Source: Ursus arctos (Eukaryota > Chordata > Mammalia > Carnivora > Ursidae). Taken from it: a DNA stretch of 64,000 bases. The notes beneath the pieces are model-generated. The model made no database searches. It saw nothing but the letters and a program-made list of their open reading frames with translations, and was not told where the DNA came from. Numbering within the stretch: position 1 is the first letter of the stretch; the number at the start of each line of letters is the position of its first letter. The stretch spans positions 7,383,001 through 7,447,000 of the forward strand of contig NW_026622897.1 of the NCBI RefSeq assembly GCF_023065955.2, written 5' to 3'. Both the position numbers and the translations under genes were made by a program. Positions 11,186-21,889 of the stretch are shown here, piece after piece.

Positions 11186-12250
11186 AGTAACCAAGTAAAC
11201 TATTTAGAGTTCAAATTACTGGATACATTTTTTAGTTCTTCACTCTGTTCTGGTGTGCTTTTTAAAAAGTCAAAAATCAAATTGGAGCCTTTTTTAAGCG
11301 CAATGCTTTCTAGAATCCAAAATATTGATGCAAATATGAAAAGATGTCTCCTTTCCTATCCATTGCTGTCTTCAAGACAATTTCATATGTTGCCAAAAGC
11401 AAAAAGACAAGTATCTCTCAAATGCAATGCAGACAAATTGCCTACTGCTATTTAATGAAAAGGAAACAAAATTGATCTTACTTTGTACTTTTATACAAAT
11501 AAAAATATTTTTAAACCCTTAGGCCAGAATACTTCCCTAGAGTAATATTGTATGATTGCTTGGCATTTATTTCTTTATAAAAATATCAATACCAAGTCTC
11601 TAGTAAATGGGTTCTCTTGTTTTGTGCAAAATCAAACCATAGAATAATTGTTAGCATATATGATATACGTAGCCTCTTTTTGCTGAGGTCATCTCAAAAA
11701 TTTGTACTCTAAGATATATCTCAAAGTGAATAAAAATAAAGTTACACAAATATTTCTATTGGCAATATATTTTTTTCCTGCTGTTTCACAGGACCAAAAG
11801 AGTGAGAAAAAAGATTCACTGAGAATGCATATGCTAGTAATTTACACATACAGTGTCTTGGAATATTTTTCTTACAAATGACTTTATATTGAAAATGAAT
11901 CTTCCTACAACTTCTAATTCAAACCAAGTGTTCTGGATTTGATATTAGGATTCACTCTCAACTATCTTGCTTGAAGGACAGGGAACAGATCAAGGATCTC
12001 TCTAATAATAATGCAATATAATTACGGAAAGAACCAAAACCAAGAGAAAGATGTTGCCATACACTTCAACATCCATCAAATTGATATTAGGCTTGTTGCC
12101 TGGAGTGTCTATGAATTCAGATTAAGAGGTTCACTCTGGGAAAGAATCCTTAAAACCCTGAGAAAAACCTTATTTCCCAGCTTTTTTTTGCTGGCATCCA
12201 GAACACAAGTCACCCATCAGCTTTCAAGATCAAGTCTTGCTCTTCCTGTC
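11186..12250. other. AT-rich unassigned stretch
   Basis: AT-rich sequence with no recognised repeat or gene. ORFs of 93 and 135 codons (the second running into the (TG)n tract) have no motif support. Confidence 0.4.
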
Positions 12251-12255
12251 TTGGC

Positions 12256-12289
<34 letters not shown>
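12256..12289. repeat. (TG)n microsatellite
   Basis: About 17 uninterrupted TG units. Likely length-variable. It can adopt Z-DNA in principle. Confidence 0.97.
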
Positions 12290-12292
<3 letters not shown>

Positions 12293-12507
12293 TCTTTTCA
12301 AAGCAAAGTAATAACTCTACTGTTTTGCAAAACAGAAAACATAAGATTTATGGAAAGAATGGCAAAGTTTGTGGGAAAACATACTGGTTTCCACTTACCA
12401 ATGATCTTGTTAATTTAAAGCAATTTTCTGTACAGGTATTCTTCTATTCCCCACCCTCTCATCTGGAAAGCATACACAAGCCTTCTTTAAAAATATGCCA
12501 GCAACTC

Positions 12508-12600
12508 ATTTACTGAACCCCCATTGTGGGCCCAGCACTGTTGGGCTCTGCGAGATCTCTGTGAGATCCTGGCACTTAAAGAACTCATGGTCTACAAAAT
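12508..12600 (-). repeat. L2 3' end fragment, antisense
   Basis: 'catttactgaacccccattg', 'gcccagcactgttggg' and 'aagaactcatggtctacaa' follow the order of the antisense L2 3' end. Confidence 0.55.
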
Positions 12601-12629
12601 AGTGATGTCTATTTACTTAAGAGGTAGTC

Positions 12630-12800
12630 TGGCAAATTGAAAAACAGCCTGATTTGGAGTCAGAAAATATGAGTCGACTATACTTTCTTTCATTTAAATT
12701 AGCTGTGTTATTCTGGGCAAATCCTTAATATGTGGGTCTTAGTTTCTCCATCTGTGAAATAGATGAAAAAGTCTGATTTCAAGCTTCTTCCCACTCTAAC
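12630..12800 (+). repeat. MIR SINE
   Basis: 'gatttggagtcagaaaatat', 'tattctgggcaaatcc', 'cttagtttctccatctgtga' and 'aatagatgaaaaag' give the sense MIR order. Confidence 0.7.
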
Positions 12801-12884
12801 ATTCTAGGATTCATTTAGTCTCTTGTTCAACAGGAAAGCCCTATGCTTCCCAATGGTTATAGGAGGATTAATTTTATACAATTA

Positions 12885-13035
12885 AGACATCCTGCCATTG
12901 GCTAGCTATGTGGAATTAAATACATCACTTAAGCTCTCCCTTGGTTTACTCGCTTTTAAGGTAGGGATAATAATAACTGCTGTTCTAGATTTTAAAAAGA
13001 CAATTTATGAGAAAGACCTTTGTGAACTTCAATAT
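12885..13035 (+). repeat. MIR fragment
   Basis: 'ggctagctatgtggaatt', 'acttaagctctcccttggtt' and 'agggataataataactgctg' follow sense MIR. Two MIRs lie close together here. Confidence 0.55.
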
Positions 13036-13361
13036 ACTGTACCAATATCCTTGGACCTCGGCTACTCAAACATAAAATGCTACTTTTTGATATAAACAGT
13101 CGGAAACTATCAAACATGACAATTCTCATTATTCTTCCTATACTAATTCTTAAAATTATTTATTATTATATGAATTTTGATAAATATGCAATAATATATA
13201 TGTAACATATGTTTAAATTTTGAAGCATAATAATAAATGAACATCTACAAGCCCACCACCCATCCTAGCTACTAGAACATTCTCGACATCATTGAAACAG
13301 CCCTGTGTGATTTTCTCTGATTCAACTCTACTTTCTCTTTAGAGTTTGTGTTTTTAATTTT

Positions 13362-13551
13362 TTTAAAAGATTTATTTATTTTAGGGAGAGAGAGCATGAG
13401 CAGGAGGGGCAGAAGGAGAGAGAATCTCAAGCAGACTGCACGCTCAGCACGGAGCTCCGCCCAGGGCTCCATCTCATGATCCTGAGAGCATGACCTGTGC
13501 TGAAACCAAGAGTTGGATGTTTAACTACTGTGCCACCCAGGTGCCCCATGC
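13362..13551 (-). mobile_element. Can-SINE, antisense
   Basis: Reversed head at about 13525-13547 ('gtgccacccaggtgcccc'), reversed B-box region, GA-rich spacer and T/ATTT tail at 13362-13382. The flanks GTTTTTAATTTT at 13350-13361 and 13552-13563 form a 12-bp TSD. It sits within the old antisense L1. The ORF at 13272-13472 (-) is produced by this element. Confidence 0.93.
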
Positions 13552-13576
13552 GTTTTTAATTTTCAAAAATAATTTT

Positions 13577-13578
<2 letters not shown>

Positions 13579-13612
<34 letters not shown>
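13579..13612. repeat. (AT)n microsatellite
   Basis: About 16 uninterrupted AT units inside the old L1, at a place where the L1 consensus already carries 'accatatat'. Expansion from that seed is the likely origin. Confidence 0.97.
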
Positions 13613-13615
<3 letters not shown>

Positions 13616-13719
13616 AAACTGTATATTGTTCAGTTTTGCTTGTTTTTGATTTATAAAAATGACATCATACCATATGTAGTCTTTTGAGACTGCCTGGTTT
13701 TCCCCACTTAACATTATAT

Positions 13720-14045
13720 TTTTATTATTAAAATTATAACATCAAGGTATTAGTGTTATTAATATTGTTATATTACAATTTTAAATATTAATTACATATA
13801 ACTTACATATTACTATATAAATCACCTACAATTTATGTAATAGATAACTTATAGATTTATGTAATTTGTTATATTTGCACATAATTACATTAGTAAAATA
13901 TATATTAATAAGATTTATTATAAATGATATAAATAATACATAACACATAATTATATTAATTATAACTAATGACGTATTATTGTAATTAATCAATAATGTT
14001 TTAATATACATTAATTATAGTATTAACGTGGTAGCTTATAAATAT
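13720..14045. repeat. AT-rich low-complexity block inside L1M
   Basis: About 325 bp made almost wholly of A and T in TTAAT/ATTAT/TATAA words, with no clean period. Antisense L1 text ends at about 13715 and resumes near 14055, so this block replaces or expands an internal L1 stretch. Confidence 0.75.
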
Positions 14046-14304
14046 AGATCACTCAGTTTTGCTATTATATAATAGTACATTCTATGAATATGTCACACAT
14101 TATCCATTTTCATGAAAATGAATATAGGTTGTTCATTGTTGTTGGGTTGTTTGCGGTGGTTTTGCTATTAAAACCACAAAATCAAAGCATCCACAATCAG
14201 TCCTGTATTCTCCTGGTGTATGTGATTAAGGAGCTGTTGCTCTTCCATCCATGCTTAATTTTTCTCCTTAGTATTTATCTCTGTCTTGTATTATGTGGGT
14301 GCAT

Positions 14305-14306
<2 letters not shown>

Positions 14307-14336
<30 letters not shown>
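14307..14336. repeat. (CA)n microsatellite
   Basis: About 14-15 CA units, preceded by 'gtgggtgcatgt' and followed by GTATGTGT. Confidence 0.97.
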
Positions 14337-14338
<2 letters not shown>

Positions 14339-14394
14339 ATGTGTCTTAATAATTACTTGGATCCTTGACTGAAATAGAAGAGTTTATTTTTTCC

Positions 14395-14482
14395 ATGCCA
14401 TAGCCTCAGTACCTAGAAAAGTGCATATAGCAAGGGCTCAGAAAATATTTGTTAAATGAATGAATGAGTGAATGAATAAATG
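14395..14482 (+). repeat. L2 3' end fragment
   Basis: 'cctcagtacctagaaaagtg' and 'aaatatttgttaaatgaatg' followed by a GAATGAGT tail is an L2 3' terminus. Confidence 0.75.
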
Positions 14483-14554
14483 AATAGGGTTTTGTTGCTT
14501 CTTTGTTAAGTAAATTGCCCTGACTGGATTTCCTATTGATGTAGAAATCAGCAT

Positions 14555-14775
14555 GGAATATTGAGAAGACACTGAGCACATTATTCCGGATTCTGATTCC
14601 AGATCTGCCACTAACTAGCTGTGACACTTTTGGACAAGTTACTCAACCTTTCTTATTCTGAGTATCAACATTTACACAAAGGGAATAATAATGATCTCCA
14701 GGTGTTATTAGTATGTGATGCTTATACAACCATCTTATAAACCATGAATTCATGAATATATGCTAGCTGTCATTC
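14555..14775 (+). repeat. MIR SINE
   Basis: 'tccggattctgattccagat', 'ctgccactaactagctgtga', 'ggacaagttactcaacc' and 'gggaataataatgatc' give a nearly complete sense MIR. Confidence 0.8.
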
Positions 14776-15354
14776 CTTTTGGTAAAAATTCCATGCACTT
14801 TTATGGAGATTCAAACAAAAATGAGTAAAAGATAAAATTACTTGTTTTGTATCAAGAATTTGTGAGGTTGGATAGGGAGCTTGAAAGCAAGTAACAGACT
14901 AGAAAGAGCGAGGAAGACCAGTTCTGGGGCACAGTCGGGTACCCTTCCTATGGTATATGTGTGCTATCAAGCTTTCACTGCAAAATCAAGCTATTTTTAA
15001 CCTCAAGAAAGCATAAAGAATCTCTTTTTAAATAGGGCAACCAAGATAGTGTGTTACCCTTTTCAATCAGCCTGCCTAAATGAAATATTCATTTTTGTGT
15101 CAAAATAACAAGTGCTATATATAGTTGGGCACTAAGAAGGGATGGAGTCATCTGAAGGTAAATCCTTAAAAAGTCCTAGATATAAAATAGCTGTAGCAGA
15201 AACATCCATTTATATTGAATCAAGATTCTATTTTCTGGAGAAATGATATTTTCTTTTTTTCTTCTATCTTCGTCTCACATGGACAGGCAAAGGCAGAAGT
15301 GATGTCTGGGGAAGGTTTTCATCCCTGGGTCCAGGGTGTCACATTGGAAAAGAT

Positions 15355-15510
15355 CCCCAGATTTGGAGTTGGTTTGTCACTGTGTTGTCCAAAATTAATA
15401 GCAGTGGCCTCTGTTTTATCAGTAAAATGGAGTTAATAGCAATATTGTCCCGCTGTGATGGTTGTAAAAATTAAGCATGGTGAGTGAAAGCCTTTGTAAG
15501 CTGTAAATTT
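15355..15510 (+). repeat. MIR fragment
   Basis: 'gcctctgttttatcagtaa', 'aatggagttaatagc' and 'gttgtaaaaattaagcatgg' match the sense MIR core. Confidence 0.55.
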
Positions 15511-16780
15511 GATGTTGATGTTATGAAATTTGAGTTATGAGGTCTACTGTCATGAGACGAACCCAAGGCAAAATGTTTGTGTGATGAGAGCTAGACCCTA
15601 GCAAAGATGTGAAGTGAGCAGTTTAATTTTGCCTTCTTCCTGTCATCTCCCAATGTTTATGAGGTGTTCATGCTTCCTTCCTAACCTTGTCTTTCTCACG
15701 GGTTCCCAGCACTTGTGCTCAGACCCTGCTGAGAGTCTCCTGCATCCAGAACTGGAACCAGACGTCCCTCCGCCCCACACATCCATCCTGGGTCCCCTTC
15801 TTTCCATTTGGGCTTTGTCCTCTCCTGCCTGAAACAGTTCCAAGGTTTGTCAGAATGGCAGAAAAAAAGCATTACTCGGCTTCACATTCACCCAGAGCCT
15901 CAAGTCCTGAATTTCGATCTGATCTCTGGATGAGGTTTATTTGGTCACAGAGATCCACTGATGAGAGCGAGGGATAAAAGGTCCACTGGGAAGCTTTAAC
16001 TTTTCTACGACTTGCCTAAAGGTGTTTTGACAATTTTACATATACCAGGAACACACTGGAAAAAACACAGACCTCTCTCAACCTTTGACAAGGTCTGGGT
16101 GACACAGTTAATATGAGATCATTGTTAATAAATGCTCGTGGAGTAGCATCTATGGTTTTAATTCTGTGTTTCATATCCACAGCAAGAGTTTAAACAGGCT
16201 GGCTAGGAGAAGAAACTTAGTGAGTACCTTAAGTAAAAAAGAATCATTTACAATTTTTTCAAAAATTAAATATATAACTATGCGTGGATAAGAAAACCAC
16301 GTAGTAGTCTCTTTTTCACCTCCTTGTCTCTCTCGTGGCCCATTACATAGTTGCTCTCTTGTCTCTGCTTCTACCCACATTCTTCTTCATTGCCTTCTCA
16401 TCCTTCCCAGGTCAAACCCCAGAGGAGCTTAGCTTGGCTAGATTGGCTCACCATTACTACCCTTGTTGGGTGAGGCTCTTTGTTAATTTACCTAGTGGGT
16501 GTCTGGTCCACCTCGCCTACCCTTGATTCATCCGGCAGCCAGTGCTTTGCGGAGAACAGCCTGGCTCTGCCTCCTTGGGCAGGGGCATGTCTACAGGTTT
16601 CCAGTAGAAGAGAAACATGACTGACAGATCCGGGACACCCAAGTGTCAGGTGTGTGAGCCTGAGGGAGGGAAATTGCTTTGAGCACTGTCTTAGCTTGAG
16701 AGGCCCCCTCAAATCTCATAGTTGCACAATGCGCTTATCCTTTCACCTCTACTATGAACAAGATTGTTTCCCTCCCTCTC
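15511..16780. other. unassigned, partly GC-richer stretch
   Basis: No recognised repeat over about 1.25 kb. 15620-15900 and 16390-16740 are GC-richer and look single-copy. ORFs up to 96 codons show no domain. Candidate conserved non-coding sequence at most. Confidence 0.4.
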
Positions 16781-16784
16781 AAAT

Positions 16785-16975
16785 CCCAGATCTCATTCTG
16801 CCAGTTACCACCTGTGAGACCTTGAGAGGGTGATTTCATCTGTGTAACGGGCATAATGTCGCATCACATCTGCCTCCATACTCGGCGAGGATGAAATGAG
16901 ATAACACATATGAAGTGCTTAAACCCATTCCAGGCACATGCAGAGGCTCAGTGTGTTTTAGCTATTTTTTATTGT
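16785..16975 (+). repeat. MIR SINE
   Basis: 'ctgccagttaccacctgtga', 'gaccttgagagggtgatttc', 'gaggatgaaatgagataaca', 'ccaggcacatgcagagg': well-ordered sense MIR. Confidence 0.75.
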
Positions 16976-17014
16976 GATTCCTTGATTATTTTACTTATTA
17001 ACTACCCCAACATG

Positions 17015-17090
17015 CCACTTAATCAACATTTATTCAGAGCTTATCCTGTGCGAGATATTCACCAAAGGACTTAAGGCACCCAAAATGATT
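17015..17090 (-). repeat. L2 3' end fragment, antisense
   Basis: 'aatcaacatttattcagagc' and 'ttatcctgtgcgagatattc' match the antisense L2 start. Confidence 0.5.
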
Positions 17091-17412
17091 TTAAATGTTA
17101 AACATTAAAGTGATTTAAAAGTTTTAACAACCATTCTACTAACACTGCTAATTTTTTGAACAAAGCCCCCACAAATGCACAATCTTATAGTATCAGTGAG
17201 TTTGGATATTGTCCTAAGCTACAGACTAAAGAAATTCTTTTTTAAAAAGTTTGTGATAGTGAATCTATGTAATTGAGATGGAATTTTTCTTGAAGTAAAT
17301 TTTTAAGTAATGACTAAAGTTCATAGTATTTAAATAGACTGGAAAATTATGCTGAAAGCGACACGGTCAAGCTTCAGAAAGCACACATTGCTTAAAAGTT
17401 TTGAATCTGTAC

Positions 17413-17469
17413 CCGGGGATGTACTGTATGGTGACTAACATAATATAATAAAAAAACATTAAAACAAAA
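17413..17469 (+). mobile_element. 57-bp L1 3'-tail micro-insertion
   Basis: The insert reads 'gtatggtgactaacataat' then a run of A with few interruptions, which is the extreme 3' end of a carnivore-type L1. It is flanked by perfect 19-bp direct repeats AAAAGTTTTGAATCTGTAC at 17394-17412 and 17470-17488. A long TSD plus an A-rich end is the signature of target-primed reverse transcription. Only about 30 bp of L1-specific sequence was copied. Confidence 0.88.
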
Positions 17470-17956
17470 AAAAGTTTTGAATCTGTACAATTTTTTACAT
17501 GACATTTCTTCTCAAAACAAACATTTTTTTCCTTGAATGAAAAATTCTGTGCTAACTCATATCCTCCCCAAACACTCCTTGCCCTGCAATAACTTATCAG
17601 TGTGTGCACAGGATGGAAAAAAAAAAAGCTAAGGAAGTAGTTTTCAGTTTCAAGTTTCCAAAGGGTTATTATAAATAACAACCAGTATGTTTGAACAATG
17701 GTGTTTTCTAGTTAATTTAATTTTTGCTTACTTGGGAATTAACTCTAATACTCTTTTCATTTTGATCCATGTTGAAATTTACTGTAGGATGGTGAACATA
17801 AATGAATTTTTCTTACATAATTCGGGGTGCCGGGTCAGGGACAGGAATGTTAATTCTCATATAAGGCATTCAAGAAACATTTGTTGAGTGTACTAAACTA
17901 TAGTGATACATAGTATAGAAGACTGGGCAGAAGATGTGTTAACTGTGAGATGTACT

Positions 17957-18224
17957 CTAGGGGCTTTCAAACCATTTTACAGCAACCCGCAGTAAAGAAT
18001 ACATTTTAGATTGCAAATCATTACCAATACACACACACACACACACACACATAAATAATTGAAAGAAAAAATTTGCAAAACTATACTTACCAGCTGCAAT
18101 GCATGCTGATTATTTTTACCCTAATCTATTCTCTTTCCTTTTTAAAAAGAATGCTATTTGTGACCAACTAAATTGATTTCTTGGCCTGTCAATGAACTAT
18201 GATGTATAATTTGAAAAATTGTTT
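17957..18224. mobile_element. hAT-Charlie-like DNA transposon containing (AC)n
   Basis: The ends 'ggctttcaaaccat' (left) and 'ataatttgaaaaattg' (right) fit diverged CAGTGTTTTTCAAAC-type inverted repeats. Inside are 'cagcaacccgcagtaa' and 'gaccaactaaattgatttc', blocks typical of Charlie elements. Non-autonomous, no transposase. Confidence 0.6.
18029..18052. repeat. (AC)n microsatellite
   Basis: About 12 uninterrupted AC units inside the hAT-like element. Confidence 0.95.
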
Positions 18225-18660
18225 TGAAAAACAAATCTCTTCTATTGGCCTGTTTTGTTGTCATTTGCATAATTCACCTAAGCATAGAACTCAAATGGAA
18301 AAAGTTTTTCTAGTTATTTCTTTTAACTTTAGAAAAATTGAACCCTATTTCTTGTTCAGTACTACCCTTTAAATTTGGATCAATTTAGCTTTGGTTACTG
18401 TTACTTAAGTGACAGCCTATTTCTGAAGATTTGACCTTAAAGAAATTGCTAAATCTGATTTGTCAAAGTACCCGAACAGGAGAGAACTAAATGATTAATG
18501 AAAGCCTCTGAAAATAAGAAATTCTAAAAGATTAAAGTAAAATAATATCCGTACTCATTCGTGCTTTTTACTGGCATCAGGAATCATTACTGTAGTGTCC
18601 TGGTATGTTTCCCTGTCAAGGGGTGCACAGTGTGTATGTTCTACAAAATCGTTTTTTAAC

Positions 18661-18873
18661 AGGGGAGCCTGTTGAAAAAAAAAACAGGGGCCCTTTCCAG
18701 TCATTTCAGTGTTCAACTCTCTTGGTTTCAGCTCAGGTCTTGATCTCAGGGTCATGGGATCGAGCCCCATGTTGAGCTCCATTCTCAGCTTGGAGTCTGC
18801 TTGCGATTCTCTCTCTCTCCCTCTGCCTCTCCACCAGCTCGCTCACTCGCTCTCACTCTAAATAAATGAAACA
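18661..18873 (+). mobile_element. old Can-SINE
   Basis: The head is degraded and contains an internal A10 run (18677). From about 18725 the match is clear: 'ggtttcagctcagg', 'tgatctcagggtcatggg', B-box GATCGAGCC, a CT-rich spacer, and AAATAAATGAAA. GTTTTTTAAC (18651-18660) and GTTTTTTAC (18874-18882) are a plausible TSD. Among the more diverged Can-SINEs here. Confidence 0.85.
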
Positions 18874-18884
18874 GTTTTTTACCA

Positions 18885-19605
18885 CAAAGAAATTTAGTAT
18901 GTCAGATCCTTACGACTTGGAGAACTTAAAACCTCATATTAGGGTAAAAACAGCTTCTTCCACTTTCTTTGGCTCTTTGATTAAAGGCTTCATTTGTTGT
19001 GGGCGGGGATGAAAATGTTGGAGAGGAGGAGCAGAGGTGGTTTTTACCAGCAACGATGTGGCCAGTTGTCAAGGTCAGGAGTGTTCCATCAAGTAGGCAA
19101 GCTCTCAGGTATTTATCGAATGATGACGAGATTCTTAGCCAGCCCCATGCTACTAAAACCATTAAATGTTAAACTGTCATGGTACACATTGCAAAACCTC
19201 AAATTTCTTTTCCTGCGGTTGCCATGTGACTCTTTATATAGCCCAAGTGGCGTGTTGTGCAACCAAATCTGGGCACTCCAGGCACAGCCTGCTTCTCGTG
19301 CCAGAGGAAGTGGAGGGGCAGATCTGAAGGATCGTGGGAAGCAAATATTCAGTCCACATTTATTCCCAGGCCTGACTCAAAAGGGCTGCGTGATTTGAGG
19401 AATTACCCCAGCCGTGCTTCCCTATTCCCAGAGAGTAAAACCACAGGGCAGTTTGGGCTGATTTGTCTGCACCTGCCTGGGTGTCTGCACCATTGTTACT
19501 GTCACCCTGAGTCACGGGGCATTAGTGACTGTCCTGTGGGTCACAACAGTGTAGGGAGGGGTCAGTCCCTTGAGGGCCGGTGTGGGGGGATTTCAGTTCG
19601 TATTT
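18885..19605. other. unassigned GC-richer stretch
   Basis: Apparently single-copy. It contains a GGGCGGGG G-rich box at 19001-19009 and a TGAGTCA (AP-1 type) at 19508-19514. ORFs of 134 and 121 codons overlap in different frames without a recognisable domain. A regulatory element is possible but unproven. Confidence 0.4.
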
Positions 19606-19609
19606 CAGT

Positions 19610-19748
19610 TTTGTCACACTAGCTCTGTGACGCTAGACCTTCGCTTGAGTCCTCCAAACACTAGTTTCCCTGTTTGTAAAATGGGGACAATAGTACTTAA
19701 CCAAGTAAGGTTGTTGAAAAGATTAAAGAAGATAAAAATAAGAGTTAA
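19610..19748 (+). repeat. MIR fragment
   Basis: 'tagctctgtgacgctagacc', 'ctagtttccctgtttgtaaa' and 'atggggacaatagtactt' are sense MIR core. Confidence 0.7.
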
Positions 19749-19749
19749 C

Positions 19750-20000
19750 ATGTATCAGGTGCTTATTATGGGCCAGGCATGGTTCTGAGCACTTTCTGCA
19801 TTACACATACGACTCACGTAATTCTTTTTTTTTAAATAATATTTTTTATTATGTTAGTCACAGACTCATGTAATTCTGAGCACAACCGTATACAGTTGGC
19901 GTCATTTCCCTTTTCCAGAGGAGACTTGAGATTGATTTGTGCTAGGTGGCGGAGGTAGGAAGTAGCAGAGTGGGTGTTGGGATCCAGGCAGCTTGACCCC
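19750..20000 (-). repeat. MIR SINE, antisense, split by an L1 micro-tail
   Basis: 'aggtgcttattatgggccag' and 'gttctgagcactttctgc' begin an antisense MIR. After the 38-bp insert it resumes with 'gtcatttcccttttccagag', 'gaggagacttgag' and 'ggatccaggcagcttgacc'. It abuts a sense MIR. Confidence 0.7.
19825..19862 (-). mobile_element. 38-bp L1 3'-tail micro-insertion
   Basis: A T-run, then 'aaataatattttttattatg' and 'ttagtcaca', is the antisense of the same L1 3' end seen at 17413. GACTCACGTAATTC (19811-19824) and GACTCATGTAATTC (19863-19876) are a 14-bp TSD with one mismatch. The insert interrupts an MIR. Confidence 0.85.
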
Positions 20001-20089
20001 AGAACCTACGCTGTGCACACAAAGTGTTCATGCAGGGCATCAGCAACCTAAAACTGTTTCAAAATGGGTCTGCAGCATCCCAGATTCAC

Positions 20090-20635
20090 TCAGTGAATAG
20101 TCAACAAACTTGCCTCAGTGTCAGTTGGCTGTGAAGCCCTGTGCTAGGGGCTGTGGGAAAGGAAAAGAGTACATTTTGTCACATTTAATAGGAAGAAAAA
20201 GCCACTGGCTTCACTCTAATGAGGAGAGGTATATGGAGATTGCTATAGGAATTTGGGGGATGAGCAGGGACTGGGAGTTCATGGTGTCGGCTGCTGATGT
20301 GGCAGGAGGGGAGAGCTCAAAGATACTGGTGGGGCATCAGGTCAGAGGTTAAGAGAATGGGGCTCCTGCTAACTGCATGAGGGGTGCAGAGGAGCTGGAG
20401 CCCAGTGGGAGGTGGTGCCGCTCATGGTGAGCTTCCTTCTAGGGACCCCAAAATATAGCATCTAGGCAGTGTTGGCTGTTGAACTGAACGTGCAGTGAAC
20501 ATGCCTGTTCCTCATTGATTCCCTCCACAGATGTTTAATGAGCATCTATTTTCTGTCAAGGGCTCCTAGGCAGGCTCTGAGGTCCTTCCCCTCCCAGAGC
20601 GCACGCTTATTGTGAATTTGGAGCAAAAGGCTTTA
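20090..20635 (-). repeat. probable antisense L2 remnants
   Basis: Two weak segments, 20090-20350 ('gtgaagccctgtgctagggg') and 20510-20620 ('gatgtttaatgagcatctat', 'cctcccagagcgcacgc'), carry antisense L2 landmarks. Heavily diverged, so the limits are uncertain. Confidence 0.4.
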
Positions 20636-20639
20636 AATC

Positions 20640-21450
20640 TGTTAGTCCTTTAGGTGTTATCTTCTCCTCTTTCAATTTTACTTGTTGTCTCTGTCTTTAC
20701 TGATTGCTCACATTAGTTCCTGGGGTGAGAGTACAAACAGAAGTCTAGTTACTACATACATCTTAATTTTTAAAGTTAAAATCAGGATAGCAAACTTAAA
20801 TAAAAGGTGTTCTATCTTCCTACTTAGACAAAAATACCCTATAAGCATTTGGGAGGCCAGGTTTGAGTTTACCATTGTTACTCAGCCTGGAGCTCTGCAC
20901 TGGAAGAGGGCAACTTTCAGGGAGAGCACAGCCTATGGCCCATCTTGTCCCTGCCTCAGGTGCCCAGTAAGAACCTTGGGAGCATGCATGGGGCCATACT
21001 GCCTGCATGTTTCAGCTTTGTTCACCTCCCACACACCACCAGTAGCCACTTCTTGGCCATCCTTTGGGCCTAGCCTGGTCTGCTCTCAAGAGAACTGACC
21101 CAGGAAAGAACTGCAGTTGGTCCCTGAAGTGGGATTGAGGTCATTTGTGTAGGAAATTCTGGAGTTCCAAGAACATGGAAGTAGGCTCTGTGGATTTTTT
21201 GCCTACTGGGGAGGAGCAGATAGAGGAAGTCTGAGTGTAGTAGCCTTTGAAGTGTGGAGCTGAAGACAGGACCCCACTTGCCTGATGTGTGGGAGTATTA
21301 TTTTCCTATTGGAATCTTGTTTGTGCTTTTATAATTTTCCAGTAAACAGTGCATATGTGTTCCTACAAGATTAGTGGGAACCCTGATCTAACTTTTGATA
21401 CCTGTCATAAATTAAAGTTTTCAAACATTTATTTTTGTAGACCTTGCCAA
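20640..21450. other. unassigned stretch
   Basis: No recognised repeat. A 138-codon ORF at 20682-21098 (+) has no identifiable domain and is overlapped by an opposite-strand ORF, so I do not call it a gene. Confidence 0.4.
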
Positions 21451-21465
21451 AGAGAGAAAGAAAAA

Positions 21466-21517
<52 letters not shown>

Positions 21518-21536
21518 AAAAAAGAAAAAAGGAAAA
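21451..21536. repeat. (AAAG)n microsatellite
   Basis: A purine-only tract. About 13 uninterrupted GAAA units lie between about 21467 and 21519, flanked by imperfect units. No SINE body precedes it, so it is not obviously a SINE tail. Confidence 0.97.
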
Positions 21537-21889
21537 GCAAAAAGGCAGTCATGACTCTGGTCTTACTGAGGACAGCTGCTAAAAAAACATTCTCAGGTAA
21601 TTGACAATCAAAGCAAACTGAGGCAGTTGCTCAGTTTGCTGTAAATTCTGCAGACATCGTCTTTCCACGTAAATTCAGGGAAGCTCCTGATTTGCACTAT
21701 TGCAATTTTTAGTTTACTGCAGTTTATTTCTTTCATGATTCCTCCTAATAATTAATTTGTAACATTTGTAATTTGTTGTCAGTTCTCAGAGTTGCTTCAA
21801 GGCACCTCATCATTTGCAGGGGCTCTCAGTGTGAAAATCAGAAAACATCACCTTTTAAATGTTATGAATGAGGACTTCGTTAGTTAATT

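Larger units (their letters stand above)
13180..14230 (-). mobile_element. old L1M-type LINE 3' region, antisense, heavily interrupted
   Basis: Antisense L1 3' UTR landmarks run left to right: 'gcccaccacccatcctagc' and 'tagaacattctcgacatc' (13250-13290), 'tccctaaactgtatattgtt' (13611), 'ataaaaatgacatcatacc' (13653), 'cccacttaacattatat' (13704), then after an AT-rich block 'gctattatataatagtacat' (14060) and 'gaatataggttgttcattg' (14119). A Can-SINE and an AT-rich tract interrupt it. No intact ORF. Confidence 0.7.
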
